From Streptomyces shenzhenensis (GTDB taxonomy: Bacteria > Actinomycetota > Actinomycetes > Streptomycetales > Streptomycetaceae): a DNA stretch of 64,000 bases. Shown here piece by piece: positions 25,624-34,346 of the stretch. The notes under the pieces were generated by a model. It searched no databases and was not told where the DNA came from. It saw nothing but the letters and a program-made list of their open reading frames with translations. The stretch is taken from contig NZ_JAJONF010000012.1 in NCBI RefSeq assembly GCF_021462265.1, positions 1 to 64,000 of the forward strand. The letters are read 5' to 3'. Both the position numbers and the translations under genes were made by a program. The stretch's first letter is position 1. Each line of letters opens with the position of its first letter.

Positions 25624-26845
25624 TTCTATCGGTGATTGCGAACGCCCCGGAAGGAGAGCGTTCGGATGCCGAAGTACGCCCCCAACAAGATGCCGAGTTC
25701 GGTGAAGAAGCGGTACTTCGAGTTGCTCAGGGAGGGCTACAAGGGTGCGGCGGCGGCCCGGGTGGTGGGGGTCTCCGCCAGCTGTGGTTCGAACTGGTTC
25801 ATCGAAGCTGGAAGCGTGATCGTCCCCGACGCCGGCCCGATACCACCGCGCTTCCTGACTCAGAACGACCGCATCGCCATCGCGGACGGCCTCCAGGCCA
25901 AGCAGACCGTCAAGGAGATCGCCGCGTCGATCGGGAAGAGTTTTCAGACCGTCTACCGCGAGATCAAACGCAACGCGAAGCCGGACGGCAGCTACCACCC
26001 CTGGTGGGCCCACAACCAGTCCCTGCTGCGGCGCCGCCGTCCCAAGGAGGAGAAGATCCGCGGCAGCGAGCCGCTGCGGACGCTCGTGCGCGAGAAACTC
26101 ACCGAAAAGTGGTCGCCGCAGCAGATCGCGCGTCACCTGGCCCGCGAGTACGCGAAAGACGTGGCGATGCGGGACTGTCCGGAGACGATCTACCGGGCCC
26201 TGTTCGCCGGCCTCCTCGGCCGCGGCGAGGCCAAGCTCCGCACCGGCCGCACCCGCCGCAAGAAGCAGCGTCGTGGTGTCCCCGCACTGAACAAGATCAA
26301 GAACATGACGCTCATCCACGAGCGGCCCGTCGAGGTCAACGACCGTACCGTTACAGGGCATTGGGAAGGGGACCTGATCATCGGACGCGGCCAGGGCTCC
26401 GCGATCGGCACCCTCGTCGAGCGTACGACCCGCTACGTGCACCTGATCCACCTGCCGAACGGCTGGAAGGCCCCACAGGTCCGCAACGCGCTCATCACGC
26501 AGACCGCGCACATCCCGCCCCAGCTGCGGCGGACGCTGACCTGGGATCAAGGACGTGAGCTGACCCTGCACGAGGACATCGAGGCGCTGACCGGGTTCCG
26601 GATCTACTTCTGTGACCCGCACTCACCCTGGCAGCGCGGCACGAACGAGAACACCAACGGCCTGCTGCGCCAGTACTTTCCCAAGGGCACCAATCTGTCC
26701 GTCCACACTGCACGAGACCTCCGCGAAGTCGCGCATCAGCTCAACCGGCGCCCCCGACTCGTCCTTGGCGACAGGACCCCAGCCGAGGTCATGCGAGAAT
26801 GCCTCAAAGGCCCATTCACCAGGTGATTCGCAACCACTGATAGAA
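25624..26845 (+). mobile_element. IS30-family insertion sequence
   Basis: An apparently complete 1222-bp element. The left end TTCTATCGGTGATTGCGAA and the inverted right end TTCTATCAGTGGTTGCGAA match at 17 of 19 positions, and one transposase gene fills the interior. It sits inside the IS5-type fragment, so it is the younger insertion. No short target duplication is evident at the boundaries used here, which suggests a deletion next to one end or slightly different true ends. Confidence 0.85.
25666..26826 (+). CDS. IS30-family transposase
   Basis: A 386-residue DDE transposase. N-terminal helix-turn-helix regions (YKGAAAARVVGVSASCGSNW; KQTVKEIAASIGKSFQTVYREIKRN) bind the ends. The catalytic triad is Asp236 (GHWEGDLIIG), Asp294 (LTWDQGRE) and Glu328 (GTNENTNGLLRQYFPKG), with the 33-residue Asp-Glu gap characteristic of IS30. 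All landmarks are intact and the length is normal, so it is probably active. GGAGAG precedes ATG 25666. Confidence 0.93.
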   Translation: MPKYAPNKMPSSVKKRYFELLREGYKGAAAARVVGVSASCGSNWFIEAGSVIVPDAGPIPPRFLTQNDRIAIADGLQAKQTVKEIAASIGKSFQTVYREIKRNAKPDGSYHPWWAHNQSLLRRRRPKEEKIRGSEPLRTLVREKLTEKWSPQQIARHLAREYAKDVAMRDCPETIYRALFAGLLGRGEAKLRTGRTRRKKQRRGVPALNKIKNMTLIHERPVEVNDRTVTGHWEGDLIIGRGQGSAIGTLVERTTRYVHLIHLPNGWKAPQVRNALITQTAHIPPQLRRTLTWDQGRELTLHEDIEALTGFRIYFCDPHSPWQRGTNENTNGLLRQYFPKGTNLSVHTARDLREVAHQLNRRPRLVLGDRTPAEVMRECLKGPFTR

Positions 26846-26962
26846 ACCGCCCGGACCTGGCCGGAGAATCGTGGTGCGGGGGGCGACGCCGGACCGGACA
26901 CGCCGAGTGGGTGTCGGCGCCCACGGAGGTGCCGACACCCGACTCCGATCGACCGGCCGGAT

Positions 26963-28519
26963 TCAGCCGCCCATCAAGTCCCGCTCGATGGCGGCGAGTT
27001 CGTCCGCGCTGCCCTGGACCTTGGGCCCGCTGAACCACTTGCGGGCGGACAGTCCCCACCATGCGCCGGCGAAGCCCAGCACGACCACAACGGCGACTGG
27101 CGCGTAGTTGAAGCTGGTCGCGGTAACCGGGCTGACCTGCGGGAGCATGAACAGGAGCGTCACGAACACCACCCAGCCCACGGCCGTGACGGCGACCGGC
27201 TTGCTCCAGCGGCCCAGCTGCCAGGGCCCGGCGACGAAGTCGTCACCCTGGCGCAGCCTCAGGTAGATCGGTATGACGTAGGCGATGAAGAGCCCGATCA
27301 CGGCGATCGAGGTGACGGCGGCGTACGCGGTCGGGTTGATCAGGTACGGCAGACCCAGCAGGAAGGCTCCGCCGGAAGCGAGCCAGACCGCGTTGGTGGG
27401 CGTGCGGGTGTGATCGCTGATCTTGTGCCAGATCCTGGAGCCCGGCAGGGCGCCGTCGCGTGAGAAGGCGTAGATCATGCGGGAGTTGGCGGTCACCGAG
27501 GACATGCCGCAGAAGAACTGGGCACCGATGACGATCAGCAGGAGCAGCTTGCCGCCGGTCGCGCCGAGTGCGTCGAGGAAGATCTGGACCGGGGGCACGC
27601 CGGTGCTGCTGCCGAGTGCGCCGTCGTAGGACTGGATGGCGAAGGTGACGCCGATCAGCAGGATCCAGCCGGCGACCAGGGAGACCAGGATCGAGTTGAC
27701 GATGCCACGGGGGCCGGAGCGAGCGGCGTCGTGGGTCTCCTCCGTCATGTGGGCGGAGGCGTCGAAACCGGTCAGGGTGTACTGGGCGAGGAGCAGGCCC
27801 AGCAGGGAGACGTAGAGGCCCGAACCCCAGCCGGTGTTGTCGACGAAGTGACCGAAGACGAAGCTCGCCGACTGGTGCTTGCCGGGGAAGACGATCAGGG
27901 CCAGAACGACGATCGCGACGCCGATGACCTGCCACCAGACGCTGATGTTGTTGAGCAGGGCGACGACCTTGACGCCGCGGACGTTCAGGAGGGCGTGGAT
28001 GAGCAGGGTGATGCCGAAGAGCAGGACGGTGTGGCCAGGGGTGGCGGCGAAGCCCCACTGCAGGTCAAGGAAGGCGTTGAGGAACTGGGCGAGGCCGAAG
28101 TCGATGCCGGCGGTGACGGCGACCTGGCCGAGGAAGTTGAACCAGCCGGTGAACCAGGCCCAGGCGGGGCCGTTGGTCTTGGCGAGCTTGGCGGCCCAGT
28201 AGTAGAGGCCGCCGGCGGTCGGATAGCTGGAGCAGACCTCCGCCATGCCCAGCCCCACGGTGAGGGTGAACAGGCCGACGACGGGCCAGCCCCACACCAT
28301 GACGGCCGGACCGCCGGTGTTCATGCCGAAGCCGTACAGGGTCATACAGCCGGAGAGGATGCAGATGATCGTGAAGGAGACGGCGAAGTTGGAGAACGCC
28401 GACATGCTGCGTTCCAGCTCCTGGGCGTAGCCCAGCTCATGGAGACGGGCCTCGTCGTTGCTCACCTCGGCCGGTCTGGTGCCGGCTGGTCCGGTGCGCT
28501 CGACTTTGTCGAAAGCCAT
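26963..28519 (-). CDS. APC-superfamily amino acid/amine permease
   Basis: A 518-residue protein with about twelve hydrophobic helices. The N-terminal cytoplasmic stretch ending in LGYAQELERSMSAFSNFAVSF, the helix-1 break ILSGCMTLYGFGMNTGGP, the EVCSSYPTAGGLYYW motif and FDASAHMTEETHDAARSGPR are typical of the GABA/BAT1-like amino acid permease group. It should import an amino acid, amine or related nitrogen compound. AAGGGGT precedes ATG 28519. It lies in the same orientation as the SDR at 28599 and may share its promoter. Confidence 0.92.
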   Translation of the reverse strand: MAFDKVERTGPAGTRPAEVSNDEARLHELGYAQELERSMSAFSNFAVSFTIICILSGCMTLYGFGMNTGGPAVMVWGWPVVGLFTLTVGLGMAEVCSSYPTAGGLYYWAAKLAKTNGPAWAWFTGWFNFLGQVAVTAGIDFGLAQFLNAFLDLQWGFAATPGHTVLLFGITLLIHALLNVRGVKVVALLNNISVWWQVIGVAIVVLALIVFPGKHQSASFVFGHFVDNTGWGSGLYVSLLGLLLAQYTLTGFDASAHMTEETHDAARSGPRGIVNSILVSLVAGWILLIGVTFAIQSYDGALGSSTGVPPVQIFLDALGATGGKLLLLIVIGAQFFCGMSSVTANSRMIYAFSRDGALPGSRIWHKISDHTRTPTNAVWLASGGAFLLGLPYLINPTAYAAVTSIAVIGLFIAYVIPIYLRLRQGDDFVAGPWQLGRWSKPVAVTAVGWVVFVTLLFMLPQVSPVTATSFNYAPVAVVVVLGFAGAWWGLSARKWFSGPKVQGSADELAAIERDLMGG

Positions 28520-28598
28520 GGGAACCCCTTCTGACGGGCGTACTGAACGGGGGGACGATGTGCGGGGGGAAGGGGTACGGCTGCGGGTGGGTCGAGGG

Positions 28599-29396
28599 TC
28601 ACTGGGAGGTCATGCCGCCGTCGACGGCGACGACGCTGCCGGTCATGAAGCTCGCCTCGTCGGAGGCGAGGAAGAGGGCCACGTGGGCGATCTCGCGCGG
28701 TTCGCCGGGCCGCCCGACCGGCTGGAAGGAGTCGATGGTCTCGTACACCTGCTTCAGGCCGCCTAGGAGTTCGGCGTGGGCATGGTTGATCGGGGTGTCG
28801 ACCCAGCCCGGGCAGATGACGTTGCAGCGGATGTTCTGCTTGGCGTAGTCGAGTGCGACACCCTTGGTCAGCATCACGCTCGCACCTTTGGACGCCGAGT
28901 AGACCGTGAGGAAGGGCTCGCTGACAAGACCGTTCACGCTGGAGATGTTGACGATGGAACCGCCGCCCTGGGCCAGCATGTGCGGGATCACCGCCCGGCA
29001 GCCGTAGAGCTGGCCCTTGACATTGACGTCCAGGGTGCGGTCGATGATGTCGTCCGGGACCTCGTGCAGCAGACCCGGCAGGTTGACCCCGGCGTTGTTG
29101 ACGAGGACGTCGACCCGGCCCCAGCGCGCCACGGTGACCTCGACCATCCCGTTCACGGCGGCGCTGCAGGACACGTCGACCGTGTGCGACTGGGCGGTCC
29201 CGCCCTGATCGACGATCTCGGTCGCGGTGCGCACGGCGGCGTCGCCCGACAGGTCCGCGCACAGCACCCGTCCGCCCTCCTCGGCCAGCCGGTGGGCGAT
29301 CGCCCGCCCGATGCCGGACCCGGCACCGGTGACGATGCAGACCTTGCCGGCGACGCGGCCCGTGCGGGCGGGAGGGGGTGGAGTGGGGATGCCCAT
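28599..29396 (-). CDS. SDR-family oxidoreductase
   Basis: A 265-residue classical SDR: VCIVTGAGSGIGRAIA, VNNAGVNLPGLL, NISSVNGLVSEPFL, YSASKGASVML (YxxxK) and CPGWVDTPINHAHAELLGG, ending DGGMTSQ. It is a clear paralogue of the divergent SDR at 29574, sharing the unusual PGWVDTPINxAHAE segment, which suggests related substrates. ATG 29396 follows AAAGAGA; an earlier in-frame ATG at 29480 adds unrelated sequence. It precedes the permease gene by 79 bp. Confidence 0.9.
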   Translation of the reverse strand: MGIPTPPPPARTGRVAGKVCIVTGAGSGIGRAIAHRLAEEGGRVLCADLSGDAAVRTATEIVDQGGTAQSHTVDVSCSAAVNGMVEVTVARWGRVDVLVNNAGVNLPGLLHEVPDDIIDRTLDVNVKGQLYGCRAVIPHMLAQGGGSIVNISSVNGLVSEPFLTVYSASKGASVMLTKGVALDYAKQNIRCNVICPGWVDTPINHAHAELLGGLKQVYETIDSFQPVGRPGEPREIAHVALFLASDEASFMTGSVVAVDGGMTSQ

Positions 29397-29419
29397 GAAG
29401 TCTCTTTCCGTCGTGCGCG

Positions 29420-29525
29420 TTGGCCGATCCGCCAATCGCATACATCCGTGATTCCTGAAGTACGCCCGGGGATGCCACAATGCTGCGGTGAGTCCCTCGT
29501 CGTGTCATTGGACAATTTCCCAATG
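29420..29525. promoter_or_regulatory. Divergent promoter region with two inverted repeats
   Basis: TTGGC-N6-GCCAA (29420-29435) and CATTGG-N8-CCAATG (29506-29525) lie between the two divergent SDR genes. Both contain a TTGG/CCAA core. They are candidate sites for the PucR-type regulator encoded at 30353, by position only. Confidence 0.4.
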
Positions 29526-29573
29526 CTCTCCCGCCCGTGCCGTGGAATCCTCCGAACGGCCCGGCGGTCCGGC

Positions 29574-30335
29574 GTGATCGACCTGGACGGGAAGGTCGCG
29601 GTGGTGACCGGTGCCGCCAGCGGCATCGGACGGGCGATAACCCGCGGTTTCGTGGCGGCCGGGGCGCGGGTGGTGGCGGCGGACGTCGACGAAGCGGGGG
29701 TGGCCCGCACGGCCGAACTGTGCACGGATCCGGGGGCGGTCGTGCCGCTGCGCGCGGACGTGTCCGATCCGGCCGATGTCGCGGCGGCGGTCGAGACGGC
29801 CGAGCGGACCTGGGGACGGCTCACCACCATGGTCAACAACGCCGCCGTATCCATCCCCGGAAACGTCCTGGAGACCTCGGTCGAGGACTTCGACCGCATG
29901 CTGGCGGTCAACCTGCGCGGGGTCTTCCTCGGCTGCAAGTACGCCGTCCCCGCGCTGTTGCGGGCCGGCGGCGGCTCGGTCATCAACATGGGTTCGGTCA
30001 ACAGCCTGGTGGCCGAACCCGTCCTGGCCGGCTACACCGCCAGCAAGGGTGGCGTGCTGATGCTCACCAAGGCCGTCGCCCGCGACTTCGCCGCCCTGGG
30101 CGTCCGCTGCAACTGCATCTGTCCCGGTTGGGTCGACACCCCCATCAACCTGGCGCACGCCGAGCGGATGGGCGGCATCGAGGCCGTACGGGAGGGCCTG
30201 CCGGACTGGCAGCCCCTCGGACGGGAGGGCCGCCCCGACGAGATCGCCTCGGTCGCTCTGTTCCTCGCCTCCGACCTGTCCACGTTCATGACCGGGTCCG
30301 CGGTGGTCGCGGACGGCGGCATGACGGCGATCTGA
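29574..30335 (+). CDS. SDR-family oxidoreductase
   Basis: A 253-residue SDR: VAVVTGAASGIGRAIT, VNNAAVSIPGNVL (NNAA instead of NNAG), NMGSVNSLVAEPVLAG, YTASKGGVLML and CPGWVDTPINLAHAERMGG, ending VADGGMTAI. It is paralogous to the divergent SDR at 28599. I prefer GTG 29574 (VIDLDGKVAVVTG, the family start); an ATG at 29523 is also possible but lies within an inverted repeat and lacks a ribosome site. The PucR regulator gene follows 17 bp downstream. Confidence 0.88.
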   Translation: MIDLDGKVAVVTGAASGIGRAITRGFVAAGARVVAADVDEAGVARTAELCTDPGAVVPLRADVSDPADVAAAVETAERTWGRLTTMVNNAAVSIPGNVLETSVEDFDRMLAVNLRGVFLGCKYAVPALLRAGGGSVINMGSVNSLVAEPVLAGYTASKGGVLMLTKAVARDFAALGVRCNCICPGWVDTPINLAHAERMGGIEAVREGLPDWQPLGREGRPDEIASVALFLASDLSTFMTGSAVVADGGMTAI

Positions 30336-30352
30336 TCTCCGGGGAGTCCTCG

Positions 30353-31924
30353 ATGAGCGGAAACCTCGACTCCCTGGTCGCGGCGCTCGGCAGCGGCGTA
30401 CTGCGCGCCGTCCTGCTTCCCGAGCCGTCACTGCCGGTGGGTGGTGTGCGCATCCATGAGCCCGGTGCCGCGCGGGCCTCGACGCCCGGCGAGGTGCTGC
30501 TCGCCGTCGGCGCGCACGAGGCGGCGACGGTCACCGCCCTGCTGCGCACACTGCGCGGAAGCGTCGCCGCGCTGGCGGTCAAGTGCCGGGTCGAGGACGA
30601 CACCGAGGTACTGGAGGCCGCCGCCGAGCACGGCTGCGCGATCCTGGTGCTGGACGACGGCATCGACTGGCTCCAGGCGGCGGCGCTGGTCCAGGGCACG
30701 CTCGCCGAACACGCGGGTCCCGCCGAGGCCGACGAGCAGCGGACCGGTGACCTCTTCGCCCTGGCCGACCTCGCGGCCGCGGCCGTCGGCGGACCGGTGA
30801 CCGTCGAGGACCCGCGCGGCTGGCTGCTGGCCTACTCCAGCGACCAGCGGGGCGGCGACGCCGTACGCACCGAGACCCTGATGACCCGGCGTGCCCCCGA
30901 CGCCTTCAGCCGCGCGCTCGCCGCGCACGGCATCCCCCAGGAGATCGCCCGCAGCGACTCACCGGTGACCGTGCGGGGAGTCGGCGAAGGGGCGGCCGAC
31001 CGGCTCGCGGTCGGCCTGCGCGCCGGGAGCTTCGGGCTGGGCACGATGTGGGCCGTGGTCGACCGGCCCGACGAACCGCGGATCACTGCCTTCGGCCAGG
31101 TGGCGCACCGGGTCGCCGTCCAGCTCATGCGCCGCCGCACCGAGGACTACCGCGGCCACCGCGTCGAGATGGAGCAGCTGGCCGTCCTGCTGCACGGCTC
31201 CCCCGCGGTCACGGGTTCCGCGGACGCCGTCGAACTGCCGCCCGGGGCACACTGGGTCGTGGCGCTGGCCCTCGCCCCGCACGAGCCGGCAGAGCGCGCC
31301 CTGGCCCGCTCCCGCCTGGAGCAGGCCCTCGCACTGACCCAGCGGGGCCCCGAACTCACCGTCCACGCTGGCCAGTTGTCGAACCTCTGGTATCTCGTCC
31401 TCACCGTCGCCCGCCCCCGCGAGTCGTCCCTCGACCTGGTCCGCGGATGGGTGTACGACCTCCTCGGCAGCCGTGACCGCGACCACCTGCCGGTGTACGC
31501 CGGCATCGGCTCGGCCGCCCACGGCCAGGGCCACCTGCCGCGCTCCCGCAAGGAGGCGGAGCGCGCCCTGGCCGTCGCCAGGCTGACCCCCGCGCCGGGC
31601 GATCCGCTCGCCTTCGACGACTGCTGGGCCCGCGCCGCTCTCACCCGGCTCCTGGAACCGGCGGCGGTGGCCGACCTGGAGAGCGTCACGCCCCTGCACC
31701 GCCTCCAGGAACAGGACGACGTGCACGGCACGGAGTACGTACCCACCCTGCACGCCTGGCTGGAGCACCAGGGCAACGTACGCGCCGCCGCCGAGCAGCT
31801 GCACGTCCACACCAACACCCTCCGCTACCGTCTCGGCAAGATCGAGGAGGCGGCGGGCATCGACCTCGGCGACGCGGACGTACGGCTCGTCCTGGCCCTC
31901 CAGCTCAAGGCCATCACTTCATGA
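30353..31924 (+). CDS. PucR-family transcriptional regulator
   Basis: A 523-residue regulator. The N-terminal part (about residues 1-130) is of the PucR/purine-catabolism type, the middle (GDLFALADLAAAAVGGPVTVEDPRG, then a GAF-like segment) is followed by a CdaR-like GGDEF-related domain, and the C-terminus carries the helix-turn-helix LEHQGNVRAAAEQLHVHTNTLRYRLGKIEEAAGI. Such regulators act on amino acid, amine or purine catabolism, in line with the neighbouring permease and SDRs. GGGGAG lies 8 nt before ATG 30353; a 23-bp hairpin lies 80 bp after the stop. Confidence 0.9.
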   Translation: MSGNLDSLVAALGSGVLRAVLLPEPSLPVGGVRIHEPGAARASTPGEVLLAVGAHEAATVTALLRTLRGSVAALAVKCRVEDDTEVLEAAAEHGCAILVLDDGIDWLQAAALVQGTLAEHAGPAEADEQRTGDLFALADLAAAAVGGPVTVEDPRGWLLAYSSDQRGGDAVRTETLMTRRAPDAFSRALAAHGIPQEIARSDSPVTVRGVGEGAADRLAVGLRAGSFGLGTMWAVVDRPDEPRITAFGQVAHRVAVQLMRRRTEDYRGHRVEMEQLAVLLHGSPAVTGSADAVELPPGAHWVVALALAPHEPAERALARSRLEQALALTQRGPELTVHAGQLSNLWYLVLTVARPRESSLDLVRGWVYDLLGSRDRDHLPVYAGIGSAAHGQGHLPRSRKEAERALAVARLTPAPGDPLAFDDCWARAALTRLLEPAAVADLESVTPLHRLQEQDDVHGTEYVPTLHAWLEHQGNVRAAAEQLHVHTNTLRYRLGKIEEAAGIDLGDADVRLVLALQLKAITS

Positions 31925-32003
31925 CCGGCGCGGTGAGATCGAGGTTCCCGATCTTCATCAAGTGCCGAACCCTCTACGTAACCGGGCAACTGTCCTTTCT
32001 GAG

Positions 32004-32053
32004 CTTGGCGTTTAACGTCGCAGGTCACCCGACCTGCGACGTTAAACGCCAAG
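32004..32053. terminator. Perfect 23-bp stem, 4-nt loop hairpin
   Basis: The left arm 32004-32026 (begins CTTGGCGTTTAACGTCG) and right arm 32031-32053 (ends CGACGTTAAACGCCAAG) pair without mismatch around ACCC. It lies 80 bp after the PucR stop and at the edge of an integrase remnant. It can act as a strong bidirectional terminator; its exceptional length and its lower GC than its surroundings also fit a mobile-element end. Confidence 0.75.
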
Positions 32054-32109
32054 TTAAGTCATCATGCCGCCGCCGGTAAATCGAATCGACACACGCCCCA
32101 CCGGGGCCT

Positions 32110-32250
32110 GGGATTGGGCACGCCGGCAGGACGTAGCGGGTGGCGGAGAGGTTGGACAGGCCGAAGAGCTCCATCAGCCGGACGGGGTCGGCGCTGTAGC
32201 GCGCCTCGTCGACGATTCGGTCCACGCGTAGGCGGCCGGCTGGCAGGCCG
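32110..32250 (-). pseudogene. C-terminal remnant of a phage-type integrase-like protein
   Basis: The minus strand reads GLPAGRLRVDRIVDEARYSA, DPVRLMELFGLSNLSATRYV. This resembles the conserved C-terminal tail of a large Streptomyces site-specific integrase family (LxARxLRxDRILxEAxxTGGDxRRLxxLFGLSxxAAxRY). No Arg/His/Tyr catalytic region is present and no start was found. The match is from memory. Confidence 0.5.
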
Positions 32251-32476
32251 AGCCGTTGGAACAGGAGCTGGACCACGCCGGCGAGTATGGCACCGAGAAC
32301 ATCGTCTGGGCCCACCAGCGCGGCCTGCCCGTCTCACCCACGGCCCGTCTCCTGAGGATCGGCGGAAACCAGAGGCGCGCCCTCATGAAACAGGTCCACC
32401 CCCTGCTCGAGCCGCACGGCCACCACAGCGAGCCGCTCCCCGTCCCGCCCCGTCGACCCTTGTGAACTCGCCCGCT

Positions 32477-32722
32477 ATGTCACGGCCGCAGCGCCAACGG
32501 CAACTTGACCCGACACGCATCTCACTCATTTCCCGACAGCTTCGGGAGAACATGCTCGGCACAAGCGGCAACGGCCTCAACGAGGCCTACGACAGCGCGG
32601 TCTCCGCAGCCATCTACAGCAAGGACCCGGGGGCGACCGTCGGCCACTCACAGTCGGCGAAGAGCGCGACGACACAGACGGCCTGCGCCGACCTGAGCGC
32701 ACACACCAAAACGCCCCGGTGA
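32477..32722 (+). CDS. Doubtful 81-residue open reading frame
   Basis: ATG 32477 opens a short Ser/Thr/Gln-rich frame (MSRPQRQRQLDPTRISLISR at the start). Its composition is less GC-biased than nearby genes, no ribosome site is strong and no family is recognised. It may be a relic of the accessory DNA. The rest of 31925-32977, apart from the hairpin and integrase remnant, shows no feature I can support. Confidence 0.2.
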   Translation: MSRPQRQRQLDPTRISLISRQLRENMLGTSGNGLNEAYDSAVSAAIYSKDPGATVGHSQSAKSATTQTACADLSAHTKTPR

Positions 32723-32977
32723 GCGTCAGGGAAGTCACAGGGGTCGTCCGGGCCTCGCAGGGCGATGGTCCGCAGGCTGGGTCCGTGCGGCCTGTACGGG
32801 CCGGTGCGGGACCGTCTCGACGGCGTCTCGGGCGACTGAGTGCGTTCCCGACGTGTGGCTGCTGCTGGTGCGTCGGTTACCGACGTGGCCCGATTAGCGG
32901 TAGCAAAACGACATCATCCCAGGTCGAATGCCCTGGCGATTCTCTGGCATCCGCAGAAGTTACTAGAGGAGTTCTAA

Positions 32978-33115
32978 TCAAATCTTTGTATCGTCGAAGA
33001 CGATCGTGCCGTCGCACAGCAGGCTCCAGCCCTGTTCGGGATGGGCCGAGACGATGACGGCCGGGTGGCGGTCGGGGTGGTCGGCGCCGGGGCACGGGGG
33101 CTGATGCCTGCACAT
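32978..33115 (-). CDS. Very small DUF5999-like protein, C-terminally shortened
   Basis: The 45-residue product begins MCRHQPPCPGADHPDR and continues HPEQGWSLLCDGTIVFDDT, matching the conserved DUF5999 pattern CxHQPPCP...HPEQGWSLLCNGVxxFEDT of Streptomyces (from memory). Family members usually run on another 15-20 residues; here a stop comes right after the FDDT motif. A strong GGAGAAGGA ribosome site precedes ATG 33115, so it is likely expressed. Three cysteines and conserved His could bind metal, but no function is known. Confidence 0.65.
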   Translation of the reverse strand: MCRHQPPCPGADHPDRHPAVIVSAHPEQGWSLLCDGTIVFDDTKI

Positions 33116-33263
33116 GGTCCTTCTCCTGTCGTGCGGGATCCTGCCCCTGTGATAGCCCAGTTTGTTTTCCGCCGGATGAAGGGGACCTCCACAAGAGCGG
33201 AATCCCGGCGGTGAGTTCCGGGCCGGCGGCCTTGCGAGGGGGCTCGGCCGGCATGAACCGGAT

Positions 33264-34346
33264 TCAGTAGCGGGCGGAGCTCGCCAGCAGCGGCGGATAC
33301 ACCGCGCTCGGCACCCCGTCGACCGTGGCGCCCGCGTACTTCAGCATGGTGCCGACGCGGTGGTTGAGGTCGTGGGGGAAGGCGAGGGCCGGTGCCGACA
33401 CCTCGTCCAGCCGGGCCGTCTGGTCAGGGGTCAGGCGGACTTCCAGGGCGGCGACGTTGGCTTCCAGGTGACCGAGGGTGCGCGGGCCGATGAGGGTGGA
33501 GGTGACGCCGGGGCGGTTCTGCACCCAGGCAAGGGCCACCGCGGCCGGGCTCGCGCCGGCCTCCTCGGCGACGGCGGCGAGTGTCTCGATCACGGTGAAC
33601 TCGGCCTCGCCGGGCTGCCCGACGACGGCGGACCGCAGGGCGTCGGCGGGTGCGGACCGCCCCTTGCGGTACTTCCCGGAGAGGAAGCCGTTCTTGAGCG
33701 GGCTCCAGGGCAGCAGTCCCATCCCCGCGTCCTGCGCCAGCGGGATCAGCTCGCCCTCGATGGTGCGCTCCAGCAGGGAGTACTCCATCTGCAGCGCCGT
33801 CACCGGCGTCCAGCCGCGCAGCAGCGCCGTGGTGTGGGCCTTGGCGGTGAACCAGGCCGGCGTGTCGGAGAAGCCGACGTACCGGATCTTGCCGGCCGTC
33901 ACCAGGTCGTCGAGGGTGCGCAGGGTCTCCTCGACGGGGGTGGACCGGTCGTGGTTGTGCAGCCAGTACAGGTCGACGTAGTCGGTGCGCAGCCGGCGCA
34001 GCGAGTCCTCCAGCTGGCCGACGATCGCCTTGCGGCCGGCGCCGCCGCCGTTGGGGTCGCCGAGGTGCAGGTTGCCGAAGAACTTGGTGGCCAGCACCAG
34101 GCGGTCGCGGCGGCCGGGACGGGCGGCGAGGAAGTCGCCGAGGATCGCCTCCGAGTGGCCGTTGGTGTAGAAGTTGGCGGTGTCGACGAAGTTGCCGCCG
34201 AGGTCGAGATAGGTCTGGAGGATCTTCTCCGACTCCTCGACCGAGCAGCCGAAGCCGCCGTCCTCACCGAAGTTCATCGCGCCCAGGCAGAAGGGGCTCA
34301 CCTTGAGCCCGGACCGGCCGAGACCGACGTACGAGTCGAGTGCCAT
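33264..34346 (-). CDS. Aldo/keto reductase
   Basis: A 360-residue NADPH-dependent (alpha/beta)8-barrel reductase. GCSVEESEKILQTYLDLGGNFVDTANFYTNG carries the catalytic Asp and Tyr; LVLATKF carries the Lys; YVDLYWLHNHD the His; NRPGVTSTLIGPRTLGHLEANV is the cofactor-binding C-terminal motif. It is of the YajO/predicted-oxidoreductase type. GAGG precedes ATG 34346 in the CCTCTTCC complement. An inverted repeat CGATCGT-N13-ACGATCG (34421-34447) in the upstream region could bind a regulator. Confidence 0.92.
   Translation of the reverse strand: MALDSYVGLGRSGLKVSPFCLGAMNFGEDGGFGCSVEESEKILQTYLDLGGNFVDTANFYTNGHSEAILGDFLAARPGRRDRLVLATKFFGNLHLGDPNGGGAGRKAIVGQLEDSLRRLRTDYVDLYWLHNHDRSTPVEETLRTLDDLVTAGKIRYVGFSDTPAWFTAKAHTTALLRGWTPVTALQMEYSLLERTIEGELIPLAQDAGMGLLPWSPLKNGFLSGKYRKGRSAPADALRSAVVGQPGEAEFTVIETLAAVAEEAGASPAAVALAWVQNRPGVTSTLIGPRTLGHLEANVAALEVRLTPDQTARLDEVSAPALAFPHDLNHRVGTMLKYAGATVDGVPSAVYPPLLASSARY

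Noticed and set aside
24652..26622. A 656-residue minus-strand frame spanning the monooxygenase fragment and IS30
   Set aside because: Only 25020-25305 matches a flavin monooxygenase; the remainder is antisense to the IS30 transposase.
25618..26850. Target-site duplication flanking IS30
   Set aside because: No 2-3 bp direct repeat fits the boundaries given by the inverted repeats.
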